NCBI GenBank assembly: GCA_024760905.1
Contig: CM045729.1
Coordinates: 50,092,080-50,156,079, forward strand
DNA from: Plotosus lineatus
Lineage: Eukaryota; Chordata; Actinopteri; Siluriformes; Plotosidae
Direction of reading: 5' to 3'
DNA: 64,000 nucleotides
A model generated the notes under the pieces. That model was not told the origin of the DNA. It was given only the letters and a program-made list of their open reading frames with translations, and made no database searches. This document shows, in pieces, positions 34,300 through 44,866 of the stretch. The translations under genes and the position numbers were made by a program. Every line of letters starts with the position of its first letter. Position 1 is the stretch's first letter.

Positions 34300-34646
34300 T
34301 CTGTCTGTCTTCCTTTCGGCTTTTTCCCTTTTACTTGGGAGTCGCCACAGCGAATCATCTGATTCGCACATTTGATTTGGCAGAGGTTTTTACGTCGGAT
34401 GCCCTTCCTGTCACAACCCTTTTTAGCAAGGGACAGAAACATGCTGACGACTTTGCAGCCTACTCTTTACGAAAGTCAGCAATGGTTCTTTTACATGCCT
34501 CTCACCATAGACAGTGAGAGACATGGCCCGCCTTTGATAACCCAGTTAGCTGCACTGGGGGGGGCAGTGACAACCTTGGAGAGTGGGACTCGAACCCCCA
34601 ACCTTTGGATCAGCAATCCAGCGCCCTATACCACGAGACCACCACT
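34300..34646 (-). mobile_element. SINE family A, RTE-type tail, with 16-bp target duplication
   Basis: Flanked by TTTGAAGGAATAATGG (34284-34299) and TTTGAAGCAATAATGG (34647-34662). 34303-34360 matches the LINE 3' end (25769-25823) and 34361-34419 matches the LINE 5' UTR (28776-28833); the body and tRNA-like head follow to 34646. Confidence 0.95.
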
Positions 34647-34692
34647 TTTGAAGCAATAATGGTATCTTACAGTAATAAATGAGGTATCATTT

Positions 34693-35344
34693 GTGAGGCA
34701 TTCCACCGAAAGTAGGCGCTTGTCGCACAGACCACTTTTGAGATCAAGGCCAGAAAAGTAAAAATGGTCCATTTTCATCGAAATTCGGATTTTTGCATAA
34801 ACTATTAAAACAAGTATTCAACTATCACTTGCTCATGTGAAATTGACTAAGACTCACTAAAAATGTCTTTTTTCCCCATTTTTCTGAGGAGTACCCTCAT
34901 AAAACTAGATAAAAACAGTAGCAAACTTACTGGTTTAGTTGCAATTATTCACCAAATTCGGTACAAGACACACTATTATCCATACACCAGAACGGCCGTG
35001 AAGTAGTCTCTCCATTTTGGATACTATTTTGAGATTAAAATGCCGTTTCAGTGAATAAAATAAAGGTTATAAAGACAATATGCATGTAAACAATGCAGGC
35101 TCGTTGCTAATGACTAATGGCTAGGACTAATGATCTTGGAAGAAGGGCAATCTTTGTGCTCATTTTTCTCTAAAACATCTTTTGAAATTTTTCATTGAAT
35201 GCTGACACAAGAAATGGCATAGCTCGCTCAGTTTTAAAGGTATTGACAAACTTTTTGCTGCATTTTATCTCCTTTATCTGACTGTGTAAAAATCTCATTT
35301 TTCATTTTTGGACCCAAGCGCCTACTTTTGGTGGAGTGGCTCAC
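34693..35344. mobile_element. Unclassified MITE, 652 bp, 30-bp termini, ATTT duplication
   Basis: The left end GTGAGGCATTCCACCGAAAG (continuing TAGGCGCTTG) and the right end read inwards, GTGAGCCACTCCACCAAAAG (then TAGGCGCTTG), differ at 3 of 30 positions. ATTT lies outside both (34689-34692 and 35345-35348). No coding capacity. I do not recognise the superfamily. Confidence 0.8.
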
Positions 35345-35399
35345 ATTTTATTTATTTTTTCCCCGTTCTGTCTGATTAAGTGTTATATGAGAGATTATT

Positions 35400-35590
35400 A
35401 TATTAAAAATGCAAGGGTGTGCATATTTATGCAACCATGTTATTGTAAGTTTTCAGGTTGTTTAAAGTCTTGTTTCCTTTTTCAGATGAATTGTGTAGGT
35501 TACAGGTCACATTCAGGGTGGAATAAAGTTCTGCTATTAAGTGGAGCAGCTACAAGTAGAAACACAGTTTTTCTTCCTGTAGAAGTTTTT
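35400..35590 (-). mobile_element. Tc1-like relic, right part
   Basis: AAGGGTGTGCATATTTATGC and TACAGGTCACATTCAGGGTG match the inner terminal region of the same Tc1 type as 33634, in the opposite sense, so the two are probably ends of one gutted element. Confidence 0.55.
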
Positions 35591-35855
35591 CATATTTTAC
35601 ATGTTTCATATTGAATCAACATGTCTTTTATTAAACTGCAGTAATATAGTGATCAAAACAACAAATATTATAATTTACACTTAAAATTAATTTCCTCATA
35701 TACATTATTTTCTTTTCAATGTTTGGAGCCAGAAATCTGCTTCTGGATCACTTGCATTCATGTGTAATAATGTGCATCCCTTTTCATATTTGAATATTGC
35801 AGAAAAAAATTCTCAAAATGTTGATAATTGCTGGATTTATGTGTCCCTGACTGTT

Positions 35856-35955
35856 GTCATGATGGCGAAGTGGTTAGCATGTCAACCTGGGTTTGAATCC
35901 TAGGATTGTGAGTTTGCAAGTTTTCCCTGTGCTTATCTGGGATTCCTGAACAAAT
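35856..35955 (+). mobile_element. SINE family B head fragment next to exon E
   Basis: ATGGCGAAGTGGTTAGCATG and a B-box-like GGTTTGAATCC, then a decayed middle. Ends about 65 bp before the acceptor of exon E. Confidence 0.6.
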
Positions 35956-36022
35956 GAATGACTGATGCCTTTCTTGTACAGAATCAGGTGGTCTGATCTC
36001 TCTTTTTCTCTCTGTCTCATAG

Positions 36023-36075
36023 GAACTCGAGGAAGGAGTTGAATGACATTCGATTTGAATTTACCCCGGGCCGAG
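36023..36075 (+). CDS. stk39: STK39 exon (E), CCT domain core
   Basis: 53 nt between TCTCATAG and GTGAGG. It completes the split Arg codon and reads [17 protein letters not shown], identical to the SPAK/OSR1 consensus, then gives one base to the next Asp codon. This is part of the CCT fold that binds RFxV/I motifs. The intron that follows is only 279 nt. Confidence 0.96.
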
Positions 36076-36188
36076 GTGAGGGCTGCTCTGAACATATTAG
36101 CCTGTGAGCCCCCTCATGGATGCAGCACTTGTATGGGGTGATTGGCATGATTGACCAAATGAGCTTGCTTTTTCATTTTGTGTGTGTT

Positions 36189-36210
36189 GGGGGGAGGGTG
36201 GTGGGAGGGG
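36189..36210 (+). promoter_or_regulatory. G-run cluster (G-quadruplex-type) in a short STK39 intron
   Basis: Four G-runs of 6, 3, 3 and 4 with short spacers lie on the transcribed-sense strand of the 279-nt intron between exons E and F. They match the loose G3+N1-7 pattern. Intronic G-runs are known to help definition of short introns through hnRNP H/F; that this cluster does so is inference. Confidence 0.4.
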
Positions 36211-36354
36211 CGGTTGAGGTTTATTAGCAATGTTGAAGGAGTTGTTTATACGAGTAATTTATTTTTTGTATTATGCACATGTTGAGGGCTTACTCATTAG
36301 TACTGTCTATTTATTCTCTTCCTGTTCTCTCTTGCTGTTGTCTTTTCCTTAAAG

Positions 36355-36423
36355 ATACTGCTGATGGTGTCTCTCAGGAGCTGTTTTCTGCTGGTCTCGT
36401 CAGTGGACATGATGTTGTAGTTG
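36355..36423 (+). CDS. stk39: STK39 exon (F), CCT domain
   Basis: 69 nt between CTTAAAG and GTAATG. With the base from the previous exon it reads [20 protein letters not shown] followed by [15 protein letters not shown] and GHDVV are the STK39 variants; OSR1 has TAEG, ELISAGLV and GRDLV, so this exon separates the two paralogues. Confidence 0.96.
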
Positions 36424-37315
36424 GTAATGTCACACAGTCTTTGCTAATCATTAAACTGCCATTATACCTCTAGCATTTATAGTAGAGCTCTTATGCAGAA
36501 TCCCCCCCCAAAAGGATCCCCTTTGTTAAGGTAAAATCATCTAAACATCGAGGTACTGTGCACACATGGGAACTCTTTAGTGATATTTCTCTTTCCACTA
36601 TATGACCATCGTAATGGGAATGAATGTCTGAGTGATGGTAACCTCTTCTACTCCATCTTTCCCTCCAAACTTTTACTTGTTTCAAGCCATAAAATAAAAT
36701 ACACTTTTTTACAATGTAAACAGAACTCTATCTGCCATATGCAGTAGGTTATTTTATCTGGCAAAATAAACTATTATTGCTGTGAAATGCTTTACTCATT
36801 TGAATAAAAAGGCTTTAAACCCAATCACAATGAGGAAGCGCATGACATTTCTTGAATGTATAATGTGCTTTCCGAAATGAACCTAGCATTTTGCTACCCT
36901 GTGGTGATAGCAGTGGTTGTATACTATGGGTATTTGCTGGTTCTCATGCTAAGAAAAATTATTTCGGAGATATTTTTTAGCTAATTTTCATTAATTTTGT
37001 CAGCAAATCATACATTTCACAGAGTAAACAATTCACAAACAAACAGACAACTAATTATATTCTTGCGTTATTGAAATGTTCTCTAAACCTAAATGGTCTT
37101 TCCATGTCCAGACTAAGATTATATGTTTCGTTGCCTCATTTTTATTCCCTTCTAAAACGTTGGATATACGTTGGACATGTGTATGGGGTTTGAGTGTTCA
37201 CATGAGAACTCAGGAAAATATGGGAGCTGAGCTTTTTGGCGCTGATATAAATTTATATATTATCATTATAGGATTTTCTTTGTCTCACAGTACATTTAAT
37301 ATGACTATGTTTCAG

Positions 37316-37380
37316 TTGCTGCTAACCTTCAAAAAATTGTAGAAGACCCTGTTACCTATAAAGTGTTGACCTTTAAACTG
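37316..37380 (+). CDS. stk39: STK39 exon (G), CCT domain
   Basis: 65 nt between TGTTTCAG and GTGAGT, ending on a codon boundary. It reads (V)AANLQKIVEDPVTYKVLTFKL. The AANLQKIV...LTFKL frame is diagnostic of the SPAK/OSR1 C-terminus. The short DPVTYKV stretch is where the paralogues and species vary. Confidence 0.95.
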
Positions 37381-37454
37381 GTGAGTATGCAAAAACCATG
37401 TATCCAGGAATAATATAATAACTGAATTAAACATTTATTTACTTTTTTTTTTCT

Positions 37455-37720
37455 TCATTTATTTTCTGTAACTGCTTAATCCTAATAAGAGTCACAAGGA
37501 GCCTGGTGCCCATCCCAGCCGACTGCTGGTGAGGGCACGGAACACCCTAGACAGCTTGCCAGGCCATCACAGCGTGGAAACATGCTGACAGCTATGCAGT
37601 TACTATTGTCGAAAGTCAGCAATGGTGCTTTTACATTCCTCTCACCATAGACAGTGAGAGACATGGCCGGCCTTTGATAACCCAGTTAGCTGCACTGGGG
37701 GTGGGGGTGGGGGATGGGGT
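37455..37720 (-). mobile_element. SINE family A, 5' truncated, L2-like tail
   Basis: Tail and body present; the tRNA-like head is missing, the body ending in a (GGGGGT)n run at 37698-37720. Confidence 0.88.
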
Positions 37721-38879
37721 TGTAACTATTTTATTTTTATGTTTGAGATCAAAACAAGACCGTTCTAAATTAATATGCTATATTATAACCCTTGATGATG
37801 GACATCAGTGACGCTATGTGGAATTAATAAAGTAAGATTAGATTTTTTGTTGTTATTTCTGAGCCACCATTTGGTGATGATTCTTGTTAATGCAATTTCA
37901 CAAGAATGAGCGGGTGAATGTTCATAGGCTTTAGATGTAATTATCATTGAAACTAGCAGATGAACTGATTTTGGAACTCATCAACAGCATCAAGCAAGGA
38001 CAAATGACTAAAATAATTTTCTTCTTACGTACCTTCTTTCATGTTTTAAGAATATTTAAGGTTATTCTAGTAAAGAAATGAACTCGACAAGATGGAGAGT
38101 TGATTCCGTCTGATGTGTCACTAATTTTTTAAGGGCTAATGAGTGGCACATCAGGAAACACTCGTTGTTTTGTTACGAGATGGTGAAGTTAACACAGTAT
38201 GATGTGGGGTACCTTCTAAAAATCATTTTATGATCTAAAGCATTGTTTGGAAAAGTGGTCTTTAGAAATATTGGCAGAATCACCATCCCCTCCTAGTGGA
38301 TCAGCAGTCACATCATGATCTGGGCCAGAATCTAATTTATTGTTGTTCTCATGATCAAAGTAACTGCTGTACTTGGTATCAGTGTTTCTCACCTCGCTCA
38401 GGTTGTCAGACACTGTCTAAACAGCAAGCCCATGGTGCATTTTGCTTTCCCTATTTGTAATTCATTGAATCATGTGGTATTTCATTTCATACAGGTCTTG
38501 GAAACAATGGGATCATCTAAAATATGCTGATGTTGCATTCAGCTCTAAAAAGTAAAACAGCTACATGTGCTGGTCTTAAAATCATACATGTAAAATTTGC
38601 ATTTGGTCATAATGAGTTAAATCCTTATGCTGCCACAGGCATCTATGTCTCATTCTCATTCCAACATCAGCATGGAATGTTAAGAAAGCTTTGCTTCTCT
38701 CAAGGTCAGGATGTTGGAAACAGTTGCATATATGCCTTTTGTATTCTTTTTAAAATATTTTTATTCACGGGCTGTCTTACTTTCAGACTGCTCTCTACGG
38801 GTCAGGTGGGGTATGTGCACATATTAAACAGAAAATCATGGCGACACCTATGGATACAGCCATATCACATGTAGTCATG
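37721..38879. other. Intronic sequence without recognised features
   Basis: Several short open stretches on both strands, none with recognisable motifs or splice context. Confidence 0.5.
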
Positions 38880-41347
38880 TTCAGTATAGAAAAGGGTATA
38901 GAAAAGAATCATACCTTTTCATATTATTTCAATGTTGTTATGTTGCAGCCTGAGTTGAAAAGATAAATAAGACATTTTCTAATTTATGCAATTTATAACA
39001 GCAAAGTGAAAGGGGTTGGCCACTTAAGCAAAAAAGCTCACCTGTCCCTATACCTACCCCATAGTTAATCAGGTGCAACTACTCACCCCCATTACACACT
39101 GAGCTAATTGGGTTCAACCTGTGATTACCTTTTTCTAATACTTCAGCTTAAAAGCATCAGTTTACATAGCCATGTACAAGTATACAAATAAATAAATAAA
39201 TAAATAAATAAACAAACAAAACAATAAAAGGCTTTATCCACCCCTCTGAGCTTTATGAATTGGAAAGTGTGCAGGACTACTAGGATCTTTCCAGAATCAG
39301 CCCATGCCCTCCAAGCGTAGTGGAAGTTTGAAGATACAATTTGTCACAGATTACCAAGAGGCCTATTTTTTTACTTTGAATCAGTTACAGAAACTTTTGG
39401 CAAAGAATGGTCATTGTGTACATGTAACAACGATAATACAAATGCTCTACAAATGTGACTCCATAACTCTTGAAGAAAGGCCAGAACAAATATTGATTGA
39501 TTGAAACAAAAATGTGTTGTTGTCAGATGAGACCCAAACTGAACCCTTTGGCCTGAACACTACATGGTAAATCTGGTGGAAAACCAGTATAACATCTGAA
39601 GAACGTCATACCTACTGTAAAGCATGGAGGTGGTGGTATCATGTTTGTGGAGGTGTTTCTCTGCTGCAGGGACGGTAGCATAATGTCAAGTGAAGTTGGA
39701 AAAATTGATGATCCAAAATACAGTAGGCCCTTGACATTCGCGGAGGTTCGGTTCCGGGCCCTCCCGCGAATCAAGATAATCCGTGAGTTCTCAACCCGGA
39801 AGTAAAACCCCATGTATGACGTCACATGCGCGAATGAGCAGCTGTAAGTAAAATACTATGTATCTATTACATGCACTAAAATATGCTTATTAAACACATT
39901 CTATAGACAGTCTTACTCATTAGTACAGTATTAATGTAGTAAAATGTAGTCATGATTAAGAAAAAAACTTTTCAATTTTTACCGTTATATTTATTGATGC
40001 TAAAATATAAACATTCTACAGCATACGCATAAAACACCTTTCAGTGCATTCTGTTTATAAACATCCAGCACTGTAGTTTTCAAAAACGCTCACTAAAGGA
40101 ATGTACTGTATTGCATTAGGCATGACACGATTGAATTCAGGTATTAACTGCATTGAGTCCGAGCAGCTCAGCCACACCAACCCAGCCAGAGCCGAAGTAC
40201 AATACAGAGTTTTAGAGTGATAGAGTAAGAGGCGTTACAAACCAAAGAAGCTGTGATGTTGATGTGAGTTAATCCTCGCGCAGACCTGAGCCTGCTTTTG
40301 TTTATTGGGAGTAAATGAGAATAGTGAACTCAGGTGAGCAGCTCAGCTACGCCCCTCAGGAAGTAAACAGTTAGTGAGAGACACAGCGTCAAAATCAAAG
40401 TCCCCCAAAACACAGAACATAACAAAAAGGACATAAAAGAACAAGAAATGTAATAAATTGGATAAATAAAACAAAATGAGAAACATGTCACACCACAGTA
40501 AATAAAATATAACACACAAACATTTTAAACATTACCTTAGGTCATGTACTGGAATAATAATTAAAAAAGACTTTAATAGTGGAGTGTTTTACAACAGTTC
40601 CTGTTTAGCAATGACGTGACTTCAGAGGAAACTGCCATTTTTTTCCGGAGAAAGTCTTATTTCTTCAGAATAGACATCCAACTTCATTACCTTTTTCTGG
40701 TGCTTAAGCAGGTGTTTGAGTGACATCATAGAACTTAACTGGTAATTAAAACACACTAAAAAAAAGATCATTGCCAACTTGTGCGCGAATGAGGAAAAAC
40801 GGGCGTTACATTATCGCAACCAATCATCAGGAAGGAGGACAGCCATTGGCTGAATTTGAATCACATGCGAGCTGCTTGGCACTCCGTGAATACTCAAACC
40901 GCAAGTGCAAAACCGCGAATACTCAAGGGCCTACTGTACTATGAAATTCTTGGGGGAAAAATAACTTGGTGCCGTCTGTTTGAATAGGAAGAAGGTTCAC
41001 CTTCTAACATTACAGTGACTTGAAGTACACAGCAAATGTGATCACACAGTGTAGGAAGGAGAAAAAGATGAATGTCCCTGCAAGTCAAAGCACAGAATTA
41101 AACCCTGTGACGATCTGTGGAATGACATGAAGATTGCAGACCACCAATAGTCACCATTTAATTTGACTGAGCTTGAACGTTTCTGTAATGAACTGGACAG
41201 AAATTGCCTAGTCTAGATGTACAAAGTTGGTAGAGAATCAGACTCATGGCTGTATTAAAAGCAAAAGGTCAATCCAAGCAATATTTGTGTTTTTTAAGTG
41301 TCGCTATTATATCTTACATGTGGCTGTTATAAATTGCATTCATTAAA
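38880..41347 (+). mobile_element. Tc1-like relic interrupted by a Tigger-like element
   Basis: The left part to 39718 holds the transposase middle (VLLSDETQTEPFGLNTTW with the first catalytic Asp). The right part from 40939 holds its C-terminal remnant (NPVTICGMT, comparable to NPIENLW, then DLTELERFCNEL-like sequence in mixed frames). The Tigger-like copy at 39721 splits it. Confidence 0.75.
39721..40936. mobile_element. Tigger-like element (family ii), 1216-bp copy
   Basis: Termini CAGTAGGCCCTTGACATTCG and CGAATACTCAAGGGCCTACT-G with TA on both sides. No reading frame of note. Reference copy for the expanded one at 22760. Confidence 0.9.
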
Positions 41348-41349
41348 TA

Positions 41350-42121
41350 CAGTAAAACCTCCGCTGACGAACGCTTAAGCTCACGAACTTTTCGCCTCAA
41401 GAACATTAAATTTGCGATCATATAGTCTCTGCTGACGAACTAGTTTTCGGCGGACGAATCAAACCACGCGGTCGAACAGCGCCACGGTGGCGGCCACGAG
41501 AAGCTGACGCACGCTCACGGCGTCACAGTTCGTCACCCCCTTTCTTTGAGTGCGGACGTGGTTTGTGTTTGATAGACATTTTGGACCATATTGAGTGTAC
41601 TTTTTCTATTATGGGACCGAAAAAGACCCCACCACAGGCGGAGATCATTGAAAAACACGAACGAGGTGTGCGTTTGTGTGACTTAGCGTCCCAGTACCAG
41701 TACGCTAAGTCTACCATTGCTACCATCCTTAAGAACAAGGAAGCTATTAAGGGTGCGTGTGTGGCTAAGGGTGTTTCCAAACACTCCTTCCAAATAGTAA
41801 CTCCCTCCCTCCCTCCTCCTCCCACTCCATTCCATCAAGCCATCAACTACCATCACAAAGGTAAATAAAACGACTTTATTATACAGTACAGTTTATTTCT
41901 TTAATTACAATACAATAGCACATTTATTATACATAAAATAAGGTATATTTTTGTGTAGTTGTAAGGCTTATTTAGTAGAAAATTATGTTTTATGGGGACC
42001 TGGGAACGGATTATTCTCATTTTAATGGTTTCTTATGGGAAGTAAATGTTCGGAAGACGAACTTTTCGCCTTACACACATTTTCTGGGAACCAATTATGT
42101 TCGTGAGCTGAGGTATCACTG
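41350..42121 (+). mobile_element. Tigger-like element (family i), copy 2, 772 bp
   Basis: Termini CAGTAAAACCTCCGCTGACG and, on the other strand, CAGTGATACCTCAGCTCACG, flanked by TA. Same length as the copy at 12085 with few differences. Confidence 0.93.
41611..41868 (+). CDS. Tigger-like transposase, DNA-binding N-terminus only (85 aa)
   Basis: An intact frame from MGPKKTPPQAEIIEKHERGV through RLCDLASQYQYAKSTIATIL and KNKEAIKGACVAKGVSK. This is the CENP-B-type helix-turn-helix of pogo/Tigger transposases. The remaining ~30 residues (PSLPPPPTPFHQ) are not transposase-like, and the second DNA-binding half and DDE core are deleted. Whether it is expressed is unknown. Confidence 0.7.
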   Translation: MGPKKTPPQAEIIEKHERGVRLCDLASQYQYAKSTIATILKNKEAIKGACVAKGVSKHSFQIVTPSLPPPPTPFHQAINYHHKGK

Positions 42122-42123
42122 TA

Positions 42124-42878
42124 CATAGAAAAATATTTTTCTCCGTGTGTGTTCACTTCAGGCTACAAAGCAGTGAAGGCGGTTATTCTATCTATACCCA
42201 CTGCAGTTGGGCGTTTTGTATAAATGATACATGCTATTTCCCAAAGTGCATTCTGCTCATGGAACAGTTAATATATTTTGTACACTTTTCTGGTGCCAAG
42301 AATTGGAATTATGTTTGCTGGTCTTACCTCTCTGCACTGGTTTCTGATAAGGAAACAAACTTTTGAAAACAACACAGTGAAGCTTGCAGAGCAAGCTGTA
42401 GTCACTGGAATGAAAAATAGTCTACAGCCGCCTGTAGGCGTTTCTATCTACAGTAGCTAGAAGCCTGACTTGTGAGGTTACTGAAGGTGCAGAAAATGGA
42501 TGCAAGTTGTATTCCACTCTTTTATTGTCATTCAGTGGTGACGTATAATGGATGCATCATATGTCTCTTTAACAGTATTTTTACTTTGTACTTTTTAATA
42601 CCCTGCACTCAAAAGCAAGGCTGAAAAATGATAATAATAAAAATGGTTTAAATATGTTGATCTGCAATCTTATATATTTTGACAGTCTTTAACAATTAAA
42701 TTCACATCAGTCAGAGGTGAATACATTCGTTTGAATCCTGCCGAGCCCCAACATTACAGAGGTTTCTGTGATGATTATGAATAAAGTAGTCTGTCATTGC
42801 AGATGTTTCTTTAGCAAGATATTTTAGGTACTGAGCCACACTTGAGAAATGGTGCTGTGATTTCTCTTTAGAAATATA
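42124..42878. other. Intronic sequence without recognised features
   Basis: No gene or repeat family recognised. Confidence 0.55.
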
Positions 42879-44049
42879 CAATGTCCTACATAATTATTCA
42901 CACCCCTGGTTAAGATTTGTTCTTTAGCTTCTAATAAATTCAATTTTTTTTATAAATAATATTGGACCATAATGAAAAACGAGGAAAATCCAACCTTTAA
43001 ATCAGGTGCATTTATTCAGTGAGCGGGGAAAAAAATCCCACATTAAGAAATAATTATTTTCCATCAAATCACGTGTGCCACAATTATTAGCACACTTCGT
43101 GTTAATACTTTGTACAACCCACTTTTACCAACAAAACAGCACCTAAACTTCTCCTATAATGTTTCCCAAGATGGGAGAATACATAAAGAGGGATCTTGGA
43201 CCATTTCTATCTGCACAATCTCTCTTCATTTAGTGACCTGGTCCTCTTCACTGCATGCTCCTCTTCAGCTCACTCCACAGGTGTTCAATGGGGTTGAGGT
43301 CTGGGGACTGTGATGGATATGGGAGGAGTTGATTTTGTGTCTGGTGAATATTTTTGTTTAGATTTGGCCAGTGATGATCCATCTTCAGCTTTCAGGCAGG
43401 GGCCACCAGATTTGATTTAAAATGTTCTGGTATTTCAAAGCGTTCATGATGCCTTGCAGTCTACCAAGGTTCTCGGGGCCTCTGAAAGAGAAACAGGCCA
43501 CAGCGTCACCGATCCTCCCTCATACTTCAGTGGGCATGAGGTGCTTTTTTGTATCCTTTGTGTTCCGCCAGACCCGCTTAGTATTTGTTGCCAAAAAGCT
43601 CTATCTTGGTCTACACAGTCCCAGTTGAAGTCCTAGAACTACTTAGAAAACTCCAGACGTTTGCCTTTACGATTGTGAGCAAGAAAAGGGTTTCTTTCCC
43701 GTGCATGCCTCCGAAACAGCTTGTTGGCATGTAGATGGTGCCTGATGGTTGTTTTAGAGACTCTGTTCTACCATTTGTTGCAATTCTTTAACAATGGGTT
43801 TTGGATAACTTTTTATTTCTCTTACCAACCTCCTCACTGTACTTGGTGGCAAAATAACCTTGTTTCCTCATCCAGGCTTGTTTACCACTGTTCCAGTTCT
43901 ACATTTGTTAATGATTCCTCTGACAGTAGACATGGGCAGGTTCAGGCGAGTGGCTATTTCTTGTAGCCATTGCCTGACTTGTGAAGGTCGACGCACGTCT
44001 GCTTTACTTGAATGGTGTGTTCCTTTGACTTTCCCATGTTGAAGAATGG

Positions 44050-44387
44050 GGCAGTAGTGGCTTGGTGGTAAAGGTGCTGGATCACTGATCCCAAGGTTAG
44101 AGGGTCAAGCCTCACTCTCAGCAGATTATCACTGTCCCCCTAGTGCTGGGTTACCAAAGGCCAGCCATGTCTCTCACTGTTTTAGTGTGAGGCATGTAAA
44201 AGAACCATTGCTGACTTTTGGAAAGAGTAGGTTGCAGAGCTGACAGCCTGTTTCTGCCCTGCGATGGTCTGGTAAGCTGTCCAGGGTGTACTCTGCCCAT
44301 GCCCAGAGTCTGCTGAGATGGGCACCAGCCTCCCAGCAACCCTAGTTAGGATTAAGCAGTTTAGAAAATGAATGAATGAATGAATGG
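44050..44387 (+). mobile_element. SINE family A, L2-like tail, with target duplication
   Basis: TGAAGAATGG flanks both sides (44040-44049 and 44388-44397). Complete head, body and L2-like tail ending in (ATGA)n. The flanks belong to the Tc1 relic, so the SINE is younger. Confidence 0.93.
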
Positions 44388-44689
44388 TGAAGAATGGATA
44401 AAAGAAATTGCCTCTGTGTCACATCATACTTATCTCCCAGGGAAACAGGAAGTGACGAATTACTAATTAAATAATCCTAGATACTCCGATCAAGTTTGTA
44501 AACTTACAGTAGAAATGACAGAAATACATACTTCAATGACATTTATTTTTTAGGAATTGTTAGGGGTGACCAATATATGTGGATCAGGTGATTTTATGAT
44601 AAGCATTTTTTTTGGTCAGGGATTTTCTCCCTTAAAATTCACTTAAGTTGAAGGTTACAGTTTTATACAATATTGTGTGAGTAGCTTCT

Positions 44690-44691
<2 letters not shown>

Positions 44692-44774
<83 letters not shown>

Positions 44775-44797
44775 CATACATACACATACATACACAC

Positions 44798-44862
<65 letters not shown>
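44692..44862. repeat. Poly-A, (TA)n and (CA)n compound tract
   Basis: About 35 A, then TA, CATA and CA repeats. Confidence 0.96.

Positions 44863-44866
<4 letters not shown>

Noticed and set aside
41523..41825. 100-codon frame antisense to the Tigger-like transposase N-terminus (and its twin at 12258-12560)
   Set aside because: Shadow of the sense frame; the sense frame carries the known transposase motif.
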